The position numbers and the translations under genes are program-made. The notes beneath the pieces were generated by a model that was given only the letters and a program-made list of their open reading frames with translations, did not search any database and had not been told where the DNA came from. Positions 7,205 through 14,682 of a DNA stretch of 22,871 nucleotides are shown here, in pieces; positions within the stretch are counted from its first letter, which is position 1, and each line of letters starts with the position of its first letter. Origin of the DNA: an uncultured Caryophanales bacterium (GTDB taxonomy: Bacteria > Bacillota_I > Bacilli_A > RFN20 > CAG-826); NCBI GenBank assembly GCA_946183335.1, contig CAMGZN010000004.1, positions 1-22,871 on the forward strand. The letters are read 5' to 3'.

Positions 7205-7918
7205 ATGTATAACAACAATGGTTTTGGTCCAGATTTAGGTGATTTAGCCTTTTATATTGCTTTAGGCAATCAAGCTCAAATTCGTCGTATGCAACGCGAA
7301 GAAGAGGAAGAAGCTGAAGAAGAGCGCAAACCTCGTATTTCTGAGGCCAATCGTCTTAAAATTAAAGAAATCTCTCGCGATGTTGAAAATAACCTTCGCG
7401 GAATTGAAGCCGAAGAAAAGATTCATTCCTACCTCAATCCAGGTCCATTTGCGAAAGTTCCGCACTTTGAATTAAAGAATGTTTTCCTTGTTGATTGCAA
7501 TGAAATGTCTCATGAGATTGATTTCATAGAAATCAGAGAAACAGGAATCTTTTGTATTGAAGTGAAAAACTGGGCCGGAGATATTCGAGGAGGAAGACAA
7601 GATAAATATTGGAGTGCGAACGGAAACACTAGACGCAATCCATGTTTCCAAAACGACACACACATCCGTGCTATTCATGATATTATCGGTAAAAAGCCTC
7701 ATATTACTTCAGTAATAGTTATGGCGCAGAATAATGCCAGACCACTTAATATTGATGGCGTAATTAACCTAAATGATTTCAGATCGTTTATGTCATCGTT
7801 TACTGAAAAAATAATCTCTTTAGATGAGATGAATCGAATTTACTCTCTTCTAGTAAATGCGCGAGTTAAAATGACTCGACAGCAGCATGTCGAGAACATC
7901 AAAAAATATGGAAAATAA
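7205..7918 (+). CDS. NERD-domain protein (nuclease-related)
   Basis: This 237-residue, apparently soluble protein contains a NERD domain at about residues 66-175. After RGIEAEEKIHSYL come HEIDFIEIRETGIFCIEVKNW, with Asp106, Glu119 and Lys121 forming the D...E-x-K arrangement of the PD-(D/E)xK nuclease fold. NERD proteins are often suspected of DNA processing, but few have been tested. The first 60 residues include a strongly acidic and basic stretch (residues 33-45) that may be a short coiled coil. GAGGTT at 7192-7197 gives a Shine-Dalgarno eight bases before the ATG, the expected pattern for a second operon gene. Pairing with a polytopic membrane protein is unexplained. Confidence 0.85.
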   Translation: MYNNNGFGPDLGDLAFYIALGNQAQIRRMQREEEEEAEEERKPRISEANRLKIKEISRDVENNLRGIEAEEKIHSYLNPGPFAKVPHFELKNVFLVDCNEMSHEIDFIEIRETGIFCIEVKNWAGDIRGGRQDKYWSANGNTRRNPCFQNDTHIRAIHDIIGKKPHITSVIVMAQNNARPLNIDGVINLNDFRSFMSSFTEKIISLDEMNRIYSLLVNARVKMTRQQHVENIKKYGK

Positions 7919-7940
7919 AAGAGAGACTTATCTCTCTTTT
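7917..7940. terminator. Bidirectional terminator between NERD and XRE genes
   Basis: AAAAGAGAGA-CTTA-TCTCTCTTTT is a perfect ten-base-pair hairpin (7917-7926 with 7931-7940). It overlaps the ends of both convergent genes. Confidence 0.9.
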
Positions 7941-8524
7941 TAATGTTTCATCTTTCCGTATAGGAATAGAACTATTTGAATTGGAATTCCGAGTAAGAAG
8001 ATTGTCCAAACACGATCACTAAGGAACTGGATAAAGCTTGCTGCTAGGATGGACCAAAGGAGTGCAGCACTAAATCCATAATAAAGTGATTTCTTATGGA
8101 AATAGCGGTGGTTAGCAAATGTTAACATTAAAAATGTTATTGGGACACTCCAGATAAACGACATCCAAAGTCCATTGTCAAACTTGATCAAAGACCAAAC
8201 ATAGATAATTGTGGCGATCATCCAAACAACAGTAGTCATCAAAGCAGTAATGATAATCTTGTTGTAATGGTCACGCGCAGTTTCTTTTTTATATTTCTTT
8301 TTATTTTCTTGTGTGGCTTCATGCGTGAGGTAGTCTAAAGAGACCCCATAGAACTCACAAAGCTCGTTTAAAGTAACGATATCTGGGAGCGTTTCTCCCT
8401 TCTCCCATTTGGAGATAGATTTGTCGGAATAATTGAATTTTTCAGCCAATTCAAGTTGCGTTAATTTGGCTTCTTTTCTTAGTTCAGCGAGGTTCTCACC
8501 AATAATTTCTCGAATATTTTTCAT
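7940..8524 (-). CDS. XRE-family regulator with C-terminal membrane domain
   Basis: The 194-residue protein starts with a Cro/cI-type helix-turn-helix at about residues 8-62 (LAELRKEAKLTQLELAEKF, then NYSDKSISKWEKGETLPD), which binds DNA. A basic linker (ENKKKYKKETARDHY) leads to four predicted membrane helices at about 92-112, 121-141, 146-166 and 170-190. Such membrane-tethered XRE proteins are common in Firmicutes and may sense envelope state, although the signal is unknown. The ATG at 8522-8524 has no Shine-Dalgarno but sits exactly six bases after a -10 box. It is divergent from the envelope operon starting at 8728, whose upstream DNA holds dyad sequences, so it may control that operon and itself. 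Confidence 0.88.
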   Translation of the reverse strand: MKNIREIIGENLAELRKEAKLTQLELAEKFNYSDKSISKWEKGETLPDIVTLNELCEFYGVSLDYLTHEATQENKKKYKKETARDHYNKIIITALMTTVVWMIATIIYVWSLIKFDNGLWMSFIWSVPITFLMLTFANHRYFHKKSLYYGFSAALLWSILAASFIQFLSDRVWTIFLLGIPIQIVLFLYGKMKH

Positions 8525-8559
8525 GAACTAATAATAGAACGGGTTTGTAGAATTTGCAA
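8525..8559 (-). promoter_or_regulatory. Leaderless promoter of the XRE regulator
   Basis: On the minus strand, TTGCAA (8559-8554), a 17-base spacer and TATTAT (8536-8531) are followed by six bases and the ATG. The predicted first base is the A of ATG. Confidence 0.7.
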
Positions 8560-8561
8560 CA

Positions 8562-8727
8562 AGAATTATAAATTCTAATTTTACGAGAATAGGCAAAAAC
8601 GCTCTATTTTTGTGAGAACATAGTTCTATTTATAAGGTATACAAACAATAGGGTTATCTTTACATTGACATAATTTAATATTATGGTCGGTCGTTTAGGT
8701 CGAAGGAAATGCTAAACAAGTAGGAAA
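8562..8727. promoter_or_regulatory. Divergent intergenic region with two ATA-centred dyads
   Basis: AGAATT-ATA-AATTCT (8562-8576) and AGAAC-ATA-GTTCT (8615-8627) share the same centre and similar arms, and an AGAAC also lies at 8536-8540 in the XRE promoter. These are candidate operators. TTGACA at 8665-8670 has no clear partner -10; TATTAT is at 8679-8684. The start at 8728 has only a close TAGGAAA (8721-8727) as ribosome binding site, preceded by a possible four-codon ATG...TAG reading frame at 8709-8723. Confidence 0.4.
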
Positions 8728-9636
8728 ATGAAAAAATTACTGCTCACTTACATCCTTACAATTGGGATCTGTGCTGGGGCTGGTATTGGAACAGGTATCA
8801 TCCTCAAAAAGACAATTGGCCCAATTGACGAAATGTACCCACCAGGATTCGATCCCGCTGAGTTCTCACCGGATATTGAAGCCATCATGAAAAAGTATGA
8901 CGGATTATCCAACAAAACATATGATGGAGCAAAAAGCTTCACAGATGCAGAACTCGTGAACATTGCTCAAGAGAAATATAAAAGTTGTGAAAACTGTTAT
9001 AACTTCTCCGTTGGTGATGCTCACACCATCGTTACTCAGGCTGTTCGTAACGCCCAAGTGAAAAACGGGAATGAGTACTTCATGGACCAAATCTCCCTCT
9101 CGTCCATGGTTTCACTCGCCAAGCGTACCTATCAACATGGTGCGGATGGCAATGTGGAAGTGCACGATGGAAAAGCGCTCACTTCCGAAACGGCGACATA
9201 CCCTGCAACTCCAACGGCAACATACACGCCTGAGGAGTACCACAAACTACATGGCATGAGCCCAAACGAAATGTTCATTTATATTATCTCGGACCAAACA
9301 GTCCTCGATAGTACCCGCACAACTAATGGAGATGATGTTGTGATTAAGATGAACTTAAACCCAAATCTCTCAACGTATTGGTATAAATACCAAATGGTTG
9401 ACTTATCTGGGTTAGCGAATCTTCCCCCATTCTCTGAGGTAAAACTAACTTATACGTTGAGTAAAGATTTAGTTCTCAAACATATCTCAGTGGATGAAAC
9501 ATTAACCGCGACGAAGGATGGTATCCCAGTCCCGGCTAAGACCCAGGATATACTCGAACTCTACTACTACGCTGATACTTACTACAAGATTCCAGCGATA
9601 GATGAACCGTTCGACTTCTCGATAAAGGAGGCTTAA
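8728..9636 (+). CDS. N-terminally anchored extracellular protein, first gene of envelope operon
   Basis: The 302-residue product begins with a Lys-rich end and a Gly/Ala-rich hydrophobic segment (residues 5-26) that is either an uncleaved anchor or a signal peptide. The rest is soluble and outside: an acidic-aromatic region (EMYPPGFDPAEFSPDIE), a two-cysteine SCENCYNF near residue 90, a mixed middle region, a Pro/Thr linker near 158-166 (TYPATPTATYTPEEY) and a C-terminal beta-rich part (EVKLTYTLSKDLVLKHISVDE) that recalls the late strands of LolA/LppX-type half-barrels. That resemblance is a guess from pattern only. The gene ends two bases before the AUG of the 1204-residue protein and its last codons hold that gene's AAAGGAGG, so they are co-expressed. 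Codon choice looks somewhat more C-ending than the neighbours. Confidence 0.7.
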   Translation: MKKLLLTYILTIGICAGAGIGTGIILKKTIGPIDEMYPPGFDPAEFSPDIEAIMKKYDGLSNKTYDGAKSFTDAELVNIAQEKYKSCENCYNFSVGDAHTIVTQAVRNAQVKNGNEYFMDQISLSSMVSLAKRTYQHGADGNVEVHDGKALTSETATYPATPTATYTPEEYHKLHGMSPNEMFIYIISDQTVLDSTRTTNGDDVVIKMNLNPNLSTYWYKYQMVDLSGLANLPPFSEVKLTYTLSKDLVLKHISVDETLTATKDGIPVPAKTQDILELYYYADTYYKIPAIDEPFDFSIKEA

Positions 9637-9638
9637 AT

Positions 9639-12600
9639 ATGAAACCAAAAATGAAAAAAGCCCTTAAACGTGCAGCCATTATTGGTACAGGCGTACTCGC
9701 GTTCGCTGGTACATTTATCGGTGGCTACATGGTTACCCCGAATCGTACTAAGTACATCGATGTCTCTGTTGAAGAAAGTGAACCAACAGCCTTTGGACAA
9801 TTTGTTGAGAAAATTACTAAAGACATCGGTTTAACCGAGGACAATGACAGCGCAGATAAATTTTTATCTGCATCTTTTGATGACTTAAAGATTAAATACA
9901 AGAAAGGTGACAACACATTTGAGAATGTTGTTGCTCTTGATGGAGGAGTTGACTTTAGAATGTCTGCGATTTCCTTTACTGGAATCGAATTCAATGTCGA
10001 CGCTACTGCTACTTACAATGGTAAACAACTTCCATTAACCTTAGGTCACTTCCATCACGATATTTACTTTGGCTTAAAAGACATGAAGTTAAAATTCACT
10101 GAATTTAATTCCAAGAAGCTAATCGATGAATACTGGTATGCATTTGCTTTATATGCCAATTTAGATTTACCACAAATGCTTGAAGGCTTAGGTGAACTCA
10201 TTGGCGAAAAAGTTGTTCCAATGATTGAAGGACTTCTTAATGGATCCGAAGAAGAAGCACCAGCAGATGCCAAAGGCATTGAAGATGTTGATGCCGGAGG
10301 ATTTGATTTCTCTAGCTTATTAGCTAATGGACCAAAAGAGGAGCAAAATCCAGTGACAAAAGATTGGACTTTCACTCTTGGTGAAGAAACAGATGACATT
10401 TGTATCAAAGTTATTTCTGATGAAAAGTTCACTCTAAAGAGAGTTGAATTAGTTAAACTCGCGATGTCTGGTATCTCAGTCAGTGGTGCAATCAACGCAA
10501 ACTTAAAAGACTACGATGATTTCGTCTCTCCAGCCGCTAGTAACGATTACATTGAAGTTTTCAACTATTCTGGTATTACCCACAAACTTTTAACTATGTT
10601 AAAGGAAGATGGAAATCACCAAAAAGCTGGATTCGAATTTGCTTTCGATCTTGATAATGTTGAAAACGCGAACACACCAATTGATATTGCTCGCGTGGAA
10701 GGTTCAATGAACGTCGACTTCGATCAACTTCTTGACTTAAGTCAATACCAAGTTGGCGCAGCTAAGAACAACAACCAACAACAAGCCGAAGAACAATCTT
10801 CTCTTGCTGACACTCTTAAAAAAGTTGGATTTAACTTCCAAGTCGACTTAATTGGCCAAAACAATATTGAATATGCTAACTTAGACCTTAGCTTTGCTAA
10901 CGGTTCTGGTTACCTTCGCTTTAACGAACAAGAAGACGATAAAGCGGTCATGAAGCTTAAAATGGACACCGAAACATTTAACCGTATCATGGACAAAGTC
11001 CCAGATGTTGTTGAATCTGCTGGTGGTGACACTTCTACACAATCCGTTTCGAAGTTAACTGATTTCTTAACCGATGATTTAGCTTCTGCAGTTGAAAAAG
11101 GAGATTATTCCTTTATTCTTGATATTCTTGAAACATTCGAAAACGATGAGAATGGAATCCGTTTAGGATTAAACCTTTCCCAACTCGGAATCGGTGAAAA
11201 CGCTCGTGTTGACGTCGAACTTCTTAATGATGCTCGTTATCCAAACTTCAACGATCTTTTAACCGATCCAAATAAGACTGACGAAGAAAAAGAAGCAGCA
11301 TTCAATTTAATTGATACTTATACCAATGCTTCTGGATTCTCCATCAATGCCAGTAATATTTCCTTTGGCAATTATCTTGCTAATATTACTGCCGGAACAA
11401 GTGAATTCAAGAATGTTGAATTAGGCAACGTCAATTCTTATCAATCCGTCAAATTCATTCCAGACATCATTGATCAAATGTCTGATTTCACGAGAGAAAA
11501 ACAAACTGGCTTCCATCTAAATGGAAGTATGAAGGATTCTAATGGTTTAGGTGTTTCCTTCTCTGGACGCGGCCAATTAGATAATAATGACGAAGTCAAA
11601 GAAGGTTATGGAACACTTCATTTTGATGAATACAAATACAAATCCAACAAAGTTTGGGCGACACATGATGTTGCCGTAAACGTTACTAACCTTGCCAGTA
11701 ACATTGACAAGGCTTACGACAATGACGGAAACTTAATTTCCCAAACCAACAACAACAGAGCCTTATTTGTTTATGGTGACCCAAGTGGCAGCGAAAACGT
11801 TAAAGGACAACTTAAACTTCAAACATTTAGTGATATCGTCGATATCTTCTCCACATTCTTAGACGAATATGGAAGCGATCCAAAATTCACTAAATTCCTT
11901 GCTCCAATCACCGAAATGCTCGGTTTTGGTGCTTTAGGTGACATTATTAACTCGAAAGACTATGTGAAACTTGCTAGTAATGAACTTCTTAAAGAAGTTT
12001 CTGTGATTAATAATGGACAAACCATAAGAATTGTCATTTCGAAAGTGATGCTTAATTTACCAAGCGATATTACTTTAGACATTGGCTTAAAAGGTGATTA
12101 TGACTCAGAGAACCAAGGATTACATTCCCTTGACATTGTCAACTTTGCCTTAGGCAGTGGAGATGGTGCTAAACTCCTCAATATGCACTTCGAACTTGAT
12201 GATTATGACGAGAACTATCACAACATGATCAACAAGAACGATACATTTATGGACCTTAACGGTATTAAAGTCTTATTAGACTTAGGTATTAACACAACTA
12301 AGGTTAACCTCTATCACTTATCCGCTAGTGCACACGTCACAACCGTTTTAGGTATTGACATTGAAATTAGCGGTATTAACTTCTACGTCTATACTGACGG
12401 AAAGACCGCTAAAGTCTATGGTAAGATTGATTCAATCCCAACCATCGTTTGGGTCACGCAAGATGTTAACGACGAAGTGTTCACTGGTGAAAAAGTCATG
12501 TCCTGTGAATTCTCCTTTGAAACATTTAACGATGATGTCCATAATGACGTCGCCGGTATGTTTAACATCCGTCGTAGCTTAGATGATGATGGCACAGAGG

Positions 12601-13253
12601 TTGAAACAACTTGGAAGTGGCCATTCTTCATCAACCATGAATACACTGACCATAAGTTCTATCACTATAGAAGTGATAGTGCCAACTTCATGGATGATAT
12701 CGTCAACTACTTAATGGGTGGCGTGATTGGTTTAAATAGCACAACCATGAACACAATTGTTGGTTCTTCCTCAAGTTCTTCAAGTAGCGAAAAAGAACCA
12801 GGTAATTTCACCAATACATTTACCGATACTGGATTCGCATTAACCGAAAAAGGTTCAGGAATGAGTAAGGTTTACACCATTAAACTTGGCCTTAACCTTA
12901 ATGAATTAACTGGTATTTCAGCATTGAAAGAACTCGAAGCCACAATTGATTCTAAGCGTATTGCTTATACTCATAACGGCAAGGATTCCACACTTGATAT
13001 CCTTGGTTCATTGTCCGCTACATTGAGAATTAATTTCTTAGTTGATGTGAACCTGAGGTTTAATGCTTCTGTTAAAGAAGCTCAATTTGAACCAGCTGCT
13101 GCGTTAAGCCGCTGGAACACACTTGGCCAACCAGGCCTCACTGACTTAAGTGGAAATGTTAATGGTATTGCTATTAGTGCAACTGAAAATTCACAATACT
13201 ACAACAATGCAACAAATCCATACATTTACACTATCCGTGAATACAAGAGTTAA
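9639..13253 (+). CDS. Giant anchored beta-rich extracellular protein with repeated modules
   Basis: This 1204-residue protein has a basic N-terminus and one membrane helix at about residues 11-31, and the rest is predicted outside. The body is acidic and beta-rich with scattered amphipathic helices. A pattern of aromatic beta strand, then K-L-K-x-T-x-F, then a helix with I-x-D recurs near residues 141-165 (DIYFGLKDMKLKFTEF), 425-455 (YLRFN... KLKMDTETFNRIMD), 707-745 (ALFVYGD... LKLQTFSDIVDIF) and 915-1025 (FYVYTDG... ANFMDDIVNYLM). A run of eight Ser (1043-1050) separates a final domain of about 150 residues. No sortase motif or second anchor is seen. The start has a strong AAAGGAGG. No family is recognised. 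The modules could be lipid- or ligand-binding half-barrels (LolA/LppX-like) in series; this is inference. Confidence 0.75.
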   Translation: MKPKMKKALKRAAIIGTGVLAFAGTFIGGYMVTPNRTKYIDVSVEESEPTAFGQFVEKITKDIGLTEDNDSADKFLSASFDDLKIKYKKGDNTFENVVALDGGVDFRMSAISFTGIEFNVDATATYNGKQLPLTLGHFHHDIYFGLKDMKLKFTEFNSKKLIDEYWYAFALYANLDLPQMLEGLGELIGEKVVPMIEGLLNGSEEEAPADAKGIEDVDAGGFDFSSLLANGPKEEQNPVTKDWTFTLGEETDDICIKVISDEKFTLKRVELVKLAMSGISVSGAINANLKDYDDFVSPAASNDYIEVFNYSGITHKLLTMLKEDGNHQKAGFEFAFDLDNVENANTPIDIARVEGSMNVDFDQLLDLSQYQVGAAKNNNQQQAEEQSSLADTLKKVGFNFQVDLIGQNNIEYANLDLSFANGSGYLRFNEQEDDKAVMKLKMDTETFNRIMDKVPDVVESAGGDTSTQSVSKLTDFLTDDLASAVEKGDYSFILDILETFENDENGIRLGLNLSQLGIGENARVDVELLNDARYPNFNDLLTDPNKTDEEKEAAFNLIDTYTNASGFSINASNISFGNYLANITAGTSEFKNVELGNVNSYQSVKFIPDIIDQMSDFTREKQTGFHLNGSMKDSNGLGVSFSGRGQLDNNDEVKEGYGTLHFDEYKYKSNKVWATHDVAVNVTNLASNIDKAYDNDGNLISQTNNNRALFVYGDPSGSENVKGQLKLQTFSDIVDIFSTFLDEYGSDPKFTKFLAPITEMLGFGALGDIINSKDYVKLASNELLKEVSVINNGQTIRIVISKVMLNLPSDITLDIGLKGDYDSENQGLHSLDIVNFALGSGDGAKLLNMHFELDDYDENYHNMINKNDTFMDLNGIKVLLDLGINTTKVNLYHLSASAHVTTVLGIDIEISGINFYVYTDGKTAKVYGKIDSIPTIVWVTQDVNDEVFTGEKVMSCEFSFETFNDDVHNDVAGMFNIRRSLDDDGTEVETTWKWPFFINHEYTDHKFYHYRSDSANFMDDIVNYLMGGVIGLNSTTMNTIVGSSSSSSSSEKEPGNFTNTFTDTGFALTEKGSGMSKVYTIKLGLNLNELTGISALKELEATIDSKRIAYTHNGKDSTLDILGSLSATLRINFLVDVNLRFNASVKEAQFEPAAALSRWNTLGQPGLTDLSGNVNGIAISATENSQYYNNATNPYIYTIREYKS

Positions 13254-13260
13254 TTGAAGA

Positions 13261-13962
13261 ATGAGAAAGCAAGTTTTCTTCTGGTTATCAATCGCGTTCT
13301 TCACTTCCTTTGTCCTTTGGACAATCTTAGTGAAAACTGTTGATGTAGATGTTTGTTATAACGGCAGTAAGCTTGGCTTTTATCATCTCAATTATAAGTT
13401 TGGTGATCTGGTCACCGAATTCGGAAAATACGAATTTATGCGTACTGTCTCTGACATCCTTCTATATGTATCCTTTGGATACGTTGGAATTCTTGTCATT
13501 GTCGGAGTGATCCAGATCATCAAATATAAATCTTTAAAAAAGATTAATCCGATTTTCTACTTCCTTGCTGGAGCATATGTTCTCGTTGTCATCCTTTATG
13601 GATTCTTCGAGCTTGTGCATGTTAATTACGCTCCTGATAGCTTGGCAGAGAATTTGAAGGCAAGCTATCCATCAACACATGTTTTTGTTGGTGGATGCTT
13701 CTTCCTCCTTAATAGTTATGTTCTTCTCAAGTTTTTATGGGTGAAAGATAATTTGTTTAAAACATTAATTCATCTTTCCACAGTGATTCTCACATGTTTA
13801 TTAGTTCTGACCAGACTTTTAGCAGTGAAACACTGGCTCACCGATATAATCGGTTCTGTGATTCTCATGCTTGCGGTCTATTTCCTCTTTATTGGAATGT
13901 GCCGTTGGCTAATTCCGACCGAGGTCAAAGATGAGTACATTGAACTTAAGGAAGAGGAATAA
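13261..13962 (+). CDS. PAP2-superfamily membrane phosphatase
   Basis: The 233-residue protein has about six membrane helices and two of the three PAP2 catalytic motifs: SYPSTH at 135-140 (the PSGH motif with Thr in place of Gly) and R185-x5-H191-x3-D195 (TRLLAVKHWLTD, the SRxxxxxHxxxD motif). Family members remove phosphate from lipid phosphates such as undecaprenyl pyrophosphate or phosphatidic acid at the outer membrane face. The first motif (KxxxxxxRP) is not intact: where relatives read NYRP, this one reads NYAP (122-125), lacking the Arg, so activity may be altered. The gene begins seven bases after the giant protein's stop with a poor ribosome site (TTGAAGA), suggesting coupled translation within the operon. 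The substrate is unknown. Confidence 0.8.
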   Translation: MRKQVFFWLSIAFFTSFVLWTILVKTVDVDVCYNGSKLGFYHLNYKFGDLVTEFGKYEFMRTVSDILLYVSFGYVGILVIVGVIQIIKYKSLKKINPIFYFLAGAYVLVVILYGFFELVHVNYAPDSLAENLKASYPSTHVFVGGCFFLLNSYVLLKFLWVKDNLFKTLIHLSTVILTCLLVLTRLLAVKHWLTDIIGSVILMLAVYFLFIGMCRWLIPTEVKDEYIELKEEE

Positions 13963-13977
13963 CTACCAAAACCAATT

Positions 13978-14001
13978 AAAGGGCTCTACGGAGCCTTTTT
14001 A
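13978..14001 (+). terminator. Terminator of the envelope operon
   Basis: GGCTC-TACG-GAGCC (13982-13995), extended by AAAG/TTTT, is followed by TTTTTATT. It follows the PAP2 gene stop by 16 bases. Confidence 0.85.
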
Positions 14002-14011
14002 TTATGTTTTT

Positions 14012-14064
14012 ATTGATATCAATCAAAGATTGTACTAATCTAATTTTGTTTTTAATGAAAGGAA
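14012..14064 (+). promoter_or_regulatory. Upstream region of the DUF308 gene with palindrome and RBS
   Basis: ATTGATATCAAT (14012-14023) is a perfect palindrome, followed by CAATC-AAA-GATTG (14019-14031). GAAAGGAAAA at 14057-14066 is a Shine-Dalgarno before ATG 14071. No well-spaced promoter pair is certain. Confidence 0.3.
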
Positions 14065-14070
14065 AATAAA

Positions 14071-14589
14071 ATGAACGAAAAGAATAAAACATTACTTAGC
14101 GGTATCTTCTGTATTGTCCTGGGTGTTTTAATCGCGATTTTCGGCGGTCAAACTGTCCTTGATATATACTTTGGTATCGTCTCATTAGTTTCTGGTCTTT
14201 GCTTAATCGCTTATGGTGTTTACGCAATGAGCAAGAAACAACCAGTTCCTTCAAGTTCTTTAATCCTTGGAAGCGTCTTAACAGCGGTTGGTGTGACCTT
14301 ATTCACTGACTTTTTATCCATCGATTTTTTGGTCAATTTCTTAGTTATCGTTGTTCTTGGCGCAGGTGTTGGAATTCTTGTTTATGGAATCTATCTTTTA
14401 AGCAAGAAAGAGACCACTCCAGGACTCATGAATTTAGTGCTTGGTTTAGTGGCAATTGTGGTCGCAGTTCTCTACATTGCTGTTGCTGATTTCCGTAATA
14501 TTTTCTGGATCATTGTCGGTGTCCTTATCGCTGTTTATGGTCTTGTTGAATTCATCTACGGCATCAAAGAAGTTAAAGGCAAAAAATAA
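14071..14589 (+). CDS. HdeD/DUF308-like small membrane protein
   Basis: The 172-residue protein has six hydrophobic helices in three hairpins, each of the form helix, short turn, helix ending in Y-G (IAYGVYAMSKKQ, LVYGIYLLSKKE, AVYGLVEFIYGIKEVKGKK). This duplicated pattern with a Gly-Tyr-Gly close is that of the HdeD/DUF308 family, whose members are small membrane proteins linked in enterobacteria to acid resistance; the role in Bacillota is not known. The gene has its own Shine-Dalgarno and is separated from the envelope operon by a strong terminator, so it is a separate unit. It is convergent with the minus-strand 4-TM gene. Confidence 0.75.
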   Translation: MNEKNKTLLSGIFCIVLGVLIAIFGGQTVLDIYFGIVSLVSGLCLIAYGVYAMSKKQPVPSSSLILGSVLTAVGVTLFTDFLSIDFLVNFLVIVVLGAGVGILVYGIYLLSKKETTPGLMNLVLGLVAIVVAVLYIAVADFRNIFWIIVGVLIAVYGLVEFIYGIKEVKGKK

Positions 14590-14610
14590 TTAGGTTTTGT
14601 AGTAAAATTA

Positions 14611-14624
14611 CCAGCAAATCCTGG
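14611..14624. repeat. Short inverted repeat, near-copy of the one at 5118-5133
   Basis: CCAG-CAAATC-CTGG here differs in one base from the minus-strand reading of 5119-5132 (CCAGCAATTCCTGG). Both lie at the 3' ends of convergent genes. Confidence 0.4.
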
Positions 14625-14634
14625 TTAAGTTAAA

Positions 14635-14668
14635 GAAAAAACCGCATCGCGTTGATGCGGTTTTTCTT
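14635..14668. terminator. Bidirectional terminator at 14.6 kb
   Basis: CCGCATC-GCGTT-GATGCGG (14642-14660), extended by an A-run on one side and TTTTTCTTCTTT on the other, serves the DUF308 gene and the convergent minus-strand gene. Confidence 0.9.
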
Positions 14669-14682
14669 CTTTCAATTTCTAA

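Noticed and set aside
8709..8723. Four-codon upstream reading frame (ATG...TAG) as a regulatory leader peptide
   Set aside because: It is too short to judge, its AAGGAA is too close to the ATG, and such frames arise often by chance; mentioned only as part of the intergenic region.
10064..10495. 143-residue reading frame antisense to the giant protein gene
   Set aside because: It lies wholly within the 9639-13253 gene, lacks a ribosome site and has the Ser/Leu-rich makeup of a shadow frame. The same applies to the other antisense frames under nusA, infB and the permease.
12762..12791. Ser-repeat tract in the giant protein as a tandem DNA repeat or recombination site
   Set aside because: The Ser codons are mixed (TCT, TCC, TCA, AGT, AGC), so it is a protein linker and not a DNA repeat.
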